Origin: DTKY01 sp037440765
GTDB lineage: Bacteria > Acidobacteriota > Terriglobia > Bryobacterales > Bryobacteraceae
DNA length: 51,629 nucleotides
Direction: 5' to 3'
Assembly: GCA_037440765.1 (NCBI GenBank)
Contig: JBBITL010000027.1
Location: 1-51,629, forward strand
Shown: in pieces, positions 46,934 to 51,629 of the stretch
Layout of the letters: the number at the start of each line of letters is the position of its first letter
Position numbering within the stretch: the stretch's first letter is position 1
Notes under the pieces: model-generated
Seen by the model: only the letters and a program-made list of their open reading frames with translations
Told to the model about the DNA's origin: nothing
Databases searched by the model: none
Program-made: the position numbers and the translations under genes

Positions 46934-47542
46934 CTACTCAGCCGCCGCGCCGCCCACCTTGAATCGCACAAAGCGCGAAACGGTGATGTTCTCGCCTATC
47001 TTGCCGATCTTACTGGCGACAAGCTGGCCGATGGTCATGCTGCCGTCCATGATGAACGGCTGGTCGTAGAGGCAGACCTCCTCGAAGAACTTGTTCATCC
47101 TGCCTTCCACCATCTTCTCGGCGACCTGCGGCGGCTTGCCCTCGGCGATGGCGCGGGCGCGCTGAATCTCGCGCTCCTTTTGAAGCACGTCCTCGGCAAC
47201 CTCCTCGCGCCGCACGAACTGCGGGTCCAGCGCGGCGATCTGCATGGCGACCTGGTGGGCCAGTTGCTGGAACTCCTCGGTGCGCGCCACGAAATCGGAT
47301 TCGCAGTTCACCTCCACCAGCACGCCGAGCTGCGCGCCTGGGTGGAGGTAGCTGGCGATAATGCCCTGGCCGGTGGCCCGCGCCGCCCTCTTGCCGGCGG
47401 CGGCGATGCCGCGCTTGCGCAACACGACCTCGGCCTCGGCCAGATTGCCGGCGGCCTCCTCCAGCGCGCGCTTACATTCCATCATCCCCGCGCCTGTGCG
47501 GTCGCGGAGCTGTTTGACAAGTTGTGCGGTGATTTCCGCCAT
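46934..47542 (-). CDS. tsf: translation elongation factor Ts
   Basis: A 202-residue EF-Ts of the short type (as in Thermus; E. coli has about 280). The N-terminal UBA-like domain VKQLRDRTGAGMMECKRAL and the core motif VEVNCESDFVARTEEFQ with LAHQVAMQIAA are diagnostic. It recycles EF-Tu from GDP to GTP form. It lies 57 bases downstream of rpsB, the conserved pairing. Confidence 0.97.
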   Translation of the reverse strand: MAEITAQLVKQLRDRTGAGMMECKRALEEAAGNLAEAEVVLRKRGIAAAGKRAARATGQGIIASYLHPGAQLGVLVEVNCESDFVARTEEFQQLAHQVAMQIAALDPQFVRREEVAEDVLQKEREIQRARAIAEGKPPQVAEKMVEGRMNKFFEEVCLYDQPFIMDGSMTIGQLVASKIGKIGENITVSRFVRFKVGGAAAE

Positions 47543-47599
47543 AATTCCTTCCTGAATGCAGCCCTGAAGCCATGCAAACCGTCCGGTGGGCCGGCCGGG

Positions 47600-48490
47600 C
47601 TAGTTCTGGGTGTCCGCGACGGGTTCCGGCGTCTGGACAGCCGGATTCTCACGCGGCAGCGAGACCGATGGCAGGTCCTCATCAGGGATGCTCTCGGCCA
47701 TGAGTTGCTCGGCGTAGCGCGGGTCCACGTACTGCGTGTACTCGGGGATCTCCTCCGGAGGGGTCTCGTCGGTGATGATCCTCTCGGCGGTGAATTCCTG
47801 CTCGGTGGCCAGAGCTCTGCCCTCGATGACGGCGTCGGCCACCTTGTTGGTGAACAGGCGGATGGCTCTCAGCGCGTCGTCGTTGCCCGGGATGACGTAG
47901 TCGACCTCGTCCGGGTCACAATTGGTGTCCACGACCGCCACCACCGGGATGCCCAGCTTGCGGGCTTCCTTCACCGCGATGGCTTCCTTGCTGGAGTCGA
48001 TCACGAACAGGACGTCCGGCAGCCGGCCCATCTCCTTAATGCCTTCCAGGTTCTGCTGGAGATGCTTGCGCTCGCGCTCCAGGCGTATGATCTCCTTCTT
48101 GGGGCGCCCTTCCCAGTCTCCGGTGGCGGACATGGCGTCCAGCGCCTTGAGGCGCTTGATGGACTTCTGCACCGTCACCATGTTGGTCAGCAGGCCGCCC
48201 AGCCAGCGCTGGTTCACGTAGAACATGCCGCAGCGCCTGGCCTCCTCAGCCACGGCTTCCTGCGCCTGCCGCTTGGTCCCCACGAACAGGACCGTCTTTC
48301 CCTGCGCCGCGGCTTCGCCCAGAAACCGCATTGCGTCCTTGAAAAGCTTCAGCGTCTTCTGGAGATCCACGATGTAGATCCCGTTGCGTTCCCCGAAGAT
48401 GTATTCCTTCATCTTCGGATTCCAGCGCTTGGTCTGGTGCCCGAAGTGTACGCCGGCTTCGAGCAATTCCTTCATGGAAATCGACGGCAA
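47600..48490 (-). CDS. rpsB: 30S ribosomal protein S2
   Basis: A 296-residue S2, longer than the usual 230-260 because of an acidic, Pro-rich tail of about 60 residues beyond the conserved fold. KELLEAGVHFGHQTKRWNPKM, NGIYIVDLQKTL, FVGTKRQAQEAV and VDTNCDPDEVDYVIPGNDDA are diagnostic. The start is TTG at 48490, with AAGGAGG (48501-48495) only 4 bases upstream; Met6 would be too far from that site, and family alignment supports the TTG. Two strong hairpins occupy the leader between rpsI and this gene. Confidence 0.96.
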   Translation of the reverse strand: MPSISMKELLEAGVHFGHQTKRWNPKMKEYIFGERNGIYIVDLQKTLKLFKDAMRFLGEAAAQGKTVLFVGTKRQAQEAVAEEARRCGMFYVNQRWLGGLLTNMVTVQKSIKRLKALDAMSATGDWEGRPKKEIIRLERERKHLQQNLEGIKEMGRLPDVLFVIDSSKEAIAVKEARKLGIPVVAVVDTNCDPDEVDYVIPGNDDALRAIRLFTNKVADAVIEGRALATEQEFTAERIITDETPPEEIPEYTQYVDPRYAEQLMAESIPDEDLPSVSLPRENPAVQTPEPVADTQN

Positions 48491-48518
48491 ACTGCCTCCT
48501 TAGTGTCGTGCTCGCTGG

Positions 48519-48615
48519 TTCCGCGCGCGCGGTCCAAAGCGGGATTTGCGCGCGCGGAAACTACCTCCCCAACCAGGATGCCGTACCCCTGCCGCGGGGC
48601 AGGACGACGGCATCC
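48519..48615 (-). promoter_or_regulatory. two-hairpin leader of rpsB-tsf, candidate ribosomal-protein autoregulatory site
   Basis: The 136-base rpsI-rpsB gap holds two large inverted repeats. First in the transcript: GGATGCCGT (48576-48584) with ACGGCATCC (48607-48615), extended by inner CCTGCC/GGCAGG arms and a four-base loop. Second: TTCCGCGCGCGC (48519-48530) with GCGCGCGCGGAA (48548-48559), a perfect 12-base stem. Neither is followed by a T-run. In E. coli, S2 represses its own rpsB-tsf mRNA through leader structure; these hairpins are candidates for a comparable element here. Confidence 0.5.
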
Positions 48616-48626
48616 GCAAAACGCAT

Positions 48627-49025
48627 CTACCTCTTGGAGAACTGGAACCGCTTGCGGGCGCCCTTCTGGCCGTACTTCTTCCGCTCGTGGCTCCGCGGGT
48701 CCCGCGTCAGGAATCCGAGTTCCTTCAGCTTCGGCCGCAGTTCCGAGTTGAATTCCACCAGCGCCCTGGCTATGCCCAGCCGGACCGCTCCGGCCTGACC
48801 CTGAAGGCCTCCCCCGTCGGTGTTGACGAGGACGTCGAACTTGTCCGCGGTCTCGGTGGCCAGCAGCGGCTGGCGGACGATGGAACGCGCGGACTCCGTG
48901 GGGAAGTACGCTTCGAACTCCCGCTTGTTGACGGTGATCTGGCCCTTGCCCGGGCGCAGGATAACGCGCGCCACCGCGCGCCGGCGCCGCCCGGTTCCCA
49001 AATGCTGCACTAACGTTGCTGCCAC
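48627..49025 (-). CDS. rpsI: 30S ribosomal protein S9
   Basis: A 132-residue S9 of normal length. GTGRRRRAVARVILRPGKGQITVNKRE, GGGLQGQAGAVRLGIARAL and the C-terminal RKKYGQKGARKRFQFSKR are diagnostic; the terminal Lys-Arg reaches the P site tRNA. The start is GTG 49025, 19 bases after rplM, with GAGG upstream. The open frame continues to 49181 within rplM without meaning. Confidence 0.97.
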   Translation of the reverse strand: MAATLVQHLGTGRRRRAVARVILRPGKGQITVNKREFEAYFPTESARSIVRQPLLATETADKFDVLVNTDGGGLQGQAGAVRLGIARALVEFNSELRPKLKELGFLTRDPRSHERKKYGQKGARKRFQFSKR

Positions 49026-49044
49026 TCGGAATCCTCTTTTCTCT

Positions 49045-49482
49045 CTAGCGCCCGGCCGCCGCAACCTGAACCGGCTTCTGAGCCTGGTGCTTGTGACGGT
49101 CTCCGGCGTAAACCTTGAGCTTGCGGAACATCTGCTTGCCCAGCTTGGTCTTGGGCAGCATGCCCGCCACGGCGAACTCAACCATCCTGACCGGACTCTT
49201 GGCCCGCATCTGGCGGGCGCTGGTCTCGCACAGCCCCCCCGGATAGCCCGAGTGCCGGCGGTAAACCTTCTGCTCTTCCTTGTTTCCCGTGAGCCGCACC
49301 TTGGCGGCGTTGATGATCACCACATGATCGCCCAGGTCCAGGAAGGGGGTGTAGGATGGCTTGTGCTTCCCCATCAACAACCGCGCGGCCTGGCTGGCTA
49401 CGCGCCCCAGCACCGCGTCCTGGGCGTCGATGAGGCGCCAATCTCTCTTGATATCCTTCCCGGAGGGAAATTGCGTGCTCAT
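49045..49482 (-). CDS. rplM: 50S ribosomal protein L13
   Basis: A 145-residue L13 of normal length. WRLIDAQDAVLGRVASQAARLL, GDHVVIINAAKVRLTGNK, YRRHSGYPGG and AVAGMLPKTKLGKQMFRKLKVYAG are diagnostic. It is the first gene of the rplM-rpsI-rpsB-tsf-pyrH-frr operon. In E. coli L13 autoregulates rplM-rpsI; no obvious structure was seen in the short leader here. Confidence 0.98.
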   Translation of the reverse strand: MSTQFPSGKDIKRDWRLIDAQDAVLGRVASQAARLLMGKHKPSYTPFLDLGDHVVIINAAKVRLTGNKEEQKVYRRHSGYPGGLCETSARQMRAKSPVRMVEFAVAGMLPKTKLGKQMFRKLKVYAGDRHKHQAQKPVQVAAAGR

Positions 49483-49523
49483 GGACAGACTTGGCCTCTC
49501 AGCTTAACTGCTACGAAACTCTT

Positions 49524-49552
49524 AGCTTACCCGACCCCCGCCGCGAAGTCAA
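49524..49552 (-). promoter_or_regulatory. promoter of the rplM operon
   Basis: On the minus strand TTGACT (49552-49547) is followed after 17 bases by TAAGCT (49529-49524). The -35 box is good and the -10 box weak. A start near 49517 gives a leader of about 35 bases before the rplM ATG. Confidence 0.5.
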
Positions 49553-49600
49553 ACCGGCCGGCGGCCGGGTCTTGCCGCCGCGGGCCGGAAGCCCCAAACG

Positions 49601-49632
49601 AAAAACCCCCGCTCGGCCTAGCGGAGCGGGGG
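49601..49632 (-). terminator. Rho-independent terminator of the small transcript
   Basis: On the minus strand a perfect 9-base stem, CCCCCGCTC (reading 49632-49624) with GAGCGGGGG (49614-49606), is followed by five T residues (49605-49601). It ends the unit that starts at the strong promoter 49854-49826, and probably also read-through from the hydrolase gene. It lies about 50 bases before the rplM promoter. Confidence 0.9.
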
Positions 49633-49745
49633 TTGGGTAGCCAAAGGAGAGATCCTGAGGCACGGCTTATTGCGCCGAGGCGACCGGTCCACAGGAACTG
49701 AGGCCCCGCGACTGAGACGGGGCCAGCTACGTCGGAGCGGTCACT

Positions 49746-49790
49746 CTAACAGTCGGCCACCTCGCGCTTGGTACTACTGCCAGATAACAT
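49746..49790 (-). CDS. 14-residue peptide ORF behind an extended Shine-Dalgarno
   Basis: ATG at 49790 opens a 14-codon frame, MLSGSSTKREVADC, ended by TAG. The GGAGGTG ribosome site upstream is among the longest possible matches to the anti-Shine-Dalgarno, spaced about 10 bases from the ATG. The peptide is hydrophilic and ends in Cys; I recognise no family. Whether the peptide matters, or only ribosome binding to the RNA does, cannot be decided from one sequence. Confidence 0.4.
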   Translation of the reverse strand: MLSGSSTKREVADC

Positions 49791-49825
49791 TTTCCTGGAC
49801 CACCTCCTTTCTCAGTGCTGCCTCC

Positions 49826-49854
49826 ATACTAGAGTCGCTGCGCCTTGTTGTCAA
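49826..49854 (-). promoter_or_regulatory. near-consensus sigma70 promoter of the small transcript
   Basis: On the minus strand a perfect TTGACA (49854-49849) is followed by exactly 17 bases and TAGTAT (49831-49826). It is the best promoter match I found in the window and begins 15 bases after the hydrolase stop. Transcription should start near 49819. Confidence 0.8.
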
Positions 49855-49868
49855 CCAAAAACTCGTGC

Positions 49869-50918
49869 TCAGAGGCGCGCCGCCAGGAAGCGGCACATCA
49901 GGAGCCCGTCAATCCAGTTGAACGGGAATTCCCCGGTCGTGTAGTGGGCGCAGGGCAGGCACACGGCGCGCGCGCGGGAAGTTGTTCTAAACATTGACTT
50001 AATGAATTGTTTGGAAAGCTCGGGCAGGAAGGACGTGTCGTGACGGGCCCAGACCAGCAGGCTGTCGATGTCACGGCCGGCCATGCGCGGAACGTAGGTG
50101 GCCGGGCTGATGGGGGCCCAGATCTCCCTGAGATCGTCCTGGCTTATGGCGTTGCCCAGGCTCCGGCGCACCCAGCGCGTCGCCAGGCCGGTCCACACCA
50201 CGTCGCCGAAGTGCGTCGAGACGTGGTTGAACACGCCCGCTTTGAGGCGGAGGTCATGAGCCGCCGTGATGAAGGCGACGCAGGAACCGAGGCTGGTGCC
50301 CAGGATTCCAAGCCGGCTGTAGCCCTGCTGCTCCAGCCAGTCCAGGCAGGCGCGGGCGTCGAGCACGGACTGGCGGCAGGCGTGGAGCGTGCGGCCCAGG
50401 TTGCTTGAAACATGGAAATCCGCCCGCTGCTCGCCGGCCGGCATGCGCCGGTCGTGGTAGGCCAGGCTGAGACGCAGCGCGGTCAGCCCGAAGCGGTTCA
50501 GCAGCCGGCAAAGTCCGACGTGACCGGAGGCGTCCGCGTTCCACTGGGGCAGGACCACCACGGCGCGGCCCCCGTCCCCGGGAGCCGGGAAGAACGCCGC
50601 ATGGACACGATTGTTCTCCGGGTGGGGTGACACGAGCGGGCTTGTGAAAGCCAGATGTCCATCGCGGAGTTCGAAATCGACCGGTGTTTCGTGGGCGAAG
50701 AACTCCTCCGAGCCACGCACTGCTTGCCGGGCGTACTCTCTCATCTGCTGGGAAGGACCCGAGGCCCCGCCGGACAGACCCAGCCACTCCAGGCCCCATT
50801 CGAAAGGGTGGATCCTTCGGTTGGTGTCCCGCTCCGCCAGTCTCGATTCCCAGTTGTTGATCCAGCGCGCGTAGAGGCCCGTCATCAGTTCAGAGAAGCA
50901 CCAGTCTAGCAGAGCCAA
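49869..50918 (-). CDS. alpha/beta hydrolase family protein
   Basis: A 349-residue (or 338) protein of the alpha/beta hydrolase fold with no signal peptide. Strand-turn-helix VVVLPQWNADASGHVGLCR holds the oxyanion region; LGILGTSLGSCVAF carries the nucleophile Ser (GTSLGS); LLVWARHDTSFLP supplies the acid region and CAHYTTGEFP the likely His. The substrate is unknown. The start may be TTG 50918 or ATG 50885; neither has a good ribosome site. The first lies directly after a terminator hairpin (50946-50921), so the gene may be controlled by attenuation from the sigma54-like promoter at 51027-51013. Confidence 0.82.
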   Translation of the reverse strand: MALLDWCFSELMTGLYARWINNWESRLAERDTNRRIHPFEWGLEWLGLSGGASGPSQQMREYARQAVRGSEEFFAHETPVDFELRDGHLAFTSPLVSPHPENNRVHAAFFPAPGDGGRAVVVLPQWNADASGHVGLCRLLNRFGLTALRLSLAYHDRRMPAGEQRADFHVSSNLGRTLHACRQSVLDARACLDWLEQQGYSRLGILGTSLGSCVAFITAAHDLRLKAGVFNHVSTHFGDVVWTGLATRWVRRSLGNAISQDDLREIWAPISPATYVPRMAGRDIDSLLVWARHDTSFLPELSKQFIKSMFRTTSRARAVCLPCAHYTTGEFPFNWIDGLLMCRFLAARL

Positions 50919-50920
50919 GA

Positions 50921-50946
50921 AAAGAAAAACCCCGCCGGCGGCGGGG
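50921..50946 (-). terminator. Rho-independent terminator immediately upstream of the hydrolase gene
   Basis: On the minus strand CCCCGCC (50946-50940) and GGCGGGG (50936-50930) form a 7-base stem with a three-base loop, followed by five T, then C and more T. It ends 3 bases before TTG 50918 of the hydrolase frame, so it either ends a separate small RNA or works as an attenuator. Confidence 0.8.
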
Positions 50947-51001
50947 CCAGGAGGCTACCTGGAGAGGCAACCCTCCAAAACCAGACACAACCTCTTCTGC
51001 C
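50921..51001 (-). ncRNA. putative small RNA or attenuator leader before the hydrolase gene
   Basis: From the predicted sigma54 start near 51001 to the T-run at 50921 is about 80 bases. The region has two mutually exclusive hairpins: CCAGG (50947-50951) with CCTGG (50958-50962), and GGAGG (50950-50954) with CCTCC (50972-50976), followed by the terminator. Alternative pairing just before a terminator is what an attenuator or small regulatory RNA would show. No ORF of note is inside. Confidence 0.4.
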
Positions 51002-51010
51002 GCCATATTG

Positions 51011-51027
51011 AAGCAATCCCCCTGCCA
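51011..51027 (-). promoter_or_regulatory. sigma54-type -24/-12 promoter
   Basis: The minus strand reads TGGCAGGGGGATTGCTT (51027-51011): GG and GC are separated by exactly 10 bases, as in the TGGCAC-N5-TTGC consensus. An AT-rich tract (about 51030-51065) lies upstream, where an activator or bending protein could act. It would start transcription near 51001. Confidence 0.5.
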
Positions 51028-51135
51028 GGCCTAAAGCCATGAAAAATATAGGCAAATATCATCACTCACTCCGTTTTCTAGTATCCAGGCGGGTCTGGCT
51101 ACTGGAATCTGGAGGCAGCACCTTCCCTGTCGCGT

Positions 51136-51141
51136 TACAAT
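51136..51141 (+). promoter_or_regulatory. -10 box immediately before the transporter gene
   Basis: TACAAT lies 6 bases before GTG 51148, so a transcript starting 7 bases downstream would begin on the start codon. No good -35 box is seen. Confidence 0.4.
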
Positions 51142-51147
51142 ACGCTG

Positions 51148-51629
51148 GTGGCGAGCGCAGCGCATGACGGCACGGGATCGCACGTGGAGCCTGGCGGCTG
51201 CGCGCAGCTTTTGCAGGCCTCGTCAGTCCGCAAGAGCCTCTCGGGCTTCTTCCTGGCCGGTATCCTGGTAGCGTTCCTGGGCGCCATTCTGCCGGCCTGG
51301 GGGTATCACGTCAGCTCGGGGTTCCTGACTGTCGGCGGTTTCTTCCTAAGCCTCAACGCCGGGATGCTGGCGTCCATCAGGCCTGCCCATGCCCTGCTAT
51401 CCCGTAAGGGCGTCCGCTTCCTGTTTGTTCTGTCATCCGGGGTGGCCTGCGCCGGTTTCTTATTCCTGGCCGCTGTCCCCCCCGCCTCTTCCCCGTGGTG
51501 GCGGATGGGCGGGCTGTTCCTGCTCGGGCTGAGCCTGGGGCTGCTGACCAACGCCGCCTTTCACGCGATTTCCCCCCTGTACGCACGCGACCCGGCCGCC
51601 ACGCTGAACCTGGCGGGCGCCTTCTTCGG
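51148..51629 (+). CDS. membrane transporter, probably MFS type (partial, cut by window end)
   Basis: At least 160 residues are visible; the frame is open to the last base. After a short hydrophilic N-terminus come four hydrophobic helices: SLSGFFLAGILVAFLGAIL, then FLTVGGFFLSLNAGMLASI, then FLFVLSSGVACAGFLFLAAV, then GGLFLLGLSLGLLTNAAFH. The pattern of paired helices with a short basic loop (LLSRKGVRF) between the second and third fits the N-terminal half of a major facilitator. The start may be GTG 51148 (possibly leaderless) or GTG 51184. The substrate cannot be told. Confidence 0.7.
   Translation, partial: MASAAHDGTGSHVEPGGCAQLLQASSVRKSLSGFFLAGILVAFLGAILPAWGYHVSSGFLTVGGFFLSLNAGMLASIRPAHALLSRKGVRFLFVLSSGVACAGFLFLAAVPPASSPWWRMGGLFLLGLSLGLLTNAAFHAISPLYARDPAATLNLAGAFF

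Larger units (their letters stand above)
49601..49819 (-). ncRNA. structured small transcript with extended Shine-Dalgarno and 14-codon ORF
   Basis: The unit has its own consensus-like promoter and terminator and would be about 215 bases. Its first 25 bases contain AGAAAGGAGGTGGTCCAGG (49812-49794), complementary over nearly its whole length to the 3' end of 16S rRNA. A 14-codon ORF follows at 49790-49746. The 3' region has hairpin GGCCCCG/CGGGGCC (49724-49718 with 49708-49702), a small CGGC/GCCG hairpin (49677-49663), and GGATCTCTCCTTT (49655-49643), which can pair with the ribosome site as 13 base pairs with one bulge. So the RNA can close on itself and hide the site. It could be a regulatory leader, a ribosome-titrating RNA or a peptide mRNA. 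Possibly one of the acidobacterial RNA motifs in Rfam (for example Acido-1); I cannot check. Confidence 0.65.

Noticed and set aside
46706..48751. 681-residue plus-strand open frame
   Set aside because: Antisense to pyrH, tsf and rpsB; composition reflects reverse-read ribosomal genes.
50921..51055. 44-codon minus-strand frame through the leader
   Set aside because: It runs through a terminator hairpin and its T-run and has no ribosome site or recognisable content.

Overview
The window is a GC-rich bacterial chromosome segment, densely packed with genes. Gene content suggests an acidobacterium of the Solibacter/Bryobacter type: a secreted-sensor Reg_prop/Y_Y_Y histidine kinase, a DUF2911 + PIG-L deacetylase + sodium:solute symporter operon, many short secreted proteins, and a complete rplM-rpsI-rpsB-tsf-pyrH-frr operon. 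This taxonomic call is inference from gene families; no rRNA is present. I found no tRNA, rRNA, CRISPR array, insertion sequence or prophage.

Layout. 1-4 kb: cold shock protein with a long leader, an extra IF-1, UDP-GlcNAc 2-epimerase, a single-ring ClpB-D2-like AAA+ protein and rsmI. 4-6 kb (minus): GDP-mannose pyrophosphorylase and a GDP-mannose 3,5-epimerase. 6-8 kb: small hypotheticals and a TerB-like protein. 8-15.5 kb (plus): Reg_prop sensor kinase, a degenerate GalU-like protein, and an 1110-residue fusion of a fucokinase-like GHMP kinase with a UDPGP-type pyrophosphorylase. 15.6-17.8 kb: a membrane-anchored peptidoglycan amidase overlapping an actin-like ATPase. 17.8-21.9 kb (minus): secreted protein, priA, GNAT. 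22-27.7 kb: secreted esterase (plus) facing a four-gene minus operon in which all three junctions overlap (DUF2911, PIG-L, a 39-residue membrane peptide, SSS symporter). 27.8-33.1 kb (minus): a HEPN-like/zinc-ribbon coiled-coil pair, a repeat-rich intergenic patch, then PilZ plus a PAS-PAS-GAF-GGDEF-EAL protein. 33.3-38 kb: YceI, then a divergent one-carbon module (corrinoid protein, homocysteine methyltransferase, MetF-MetV fusion, methyl-THF:corrinoid methyltransferase) that looks like a methionine synthase split into separate proteins. 38-39.5 kb: RelB/YafQ toxin-antitoxin and HemQ. 39.5-41.2 kb: motA/motB. 41.3-45.6 kb: carB and a Gfo/Idh/MocA oxidoreductase. 45.6-49.5 kb (minus): the ribosomal/translation operon. 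49.5-51.6 kb: a compact structured transcript with an exceptionally long Shine-Dalgarno sequence and a 14-codon ORF, an alpha/beta hydrolase with a sigma54-like leader and terminator, and the start of a membrane transporter cut by the window edge.

The strongest candidates for something undescribed are (i) the self-contained transcription unit at 49601-49854, whose 5' end is complementary to the 3' tail of 16S rRNA and whose 3' part can mask that same site; (ii) the kinase-pyrophosphorylase fusion coupled to an altered GalU homologue; and (iii) the deconstructed corrinoid methionine synthase.
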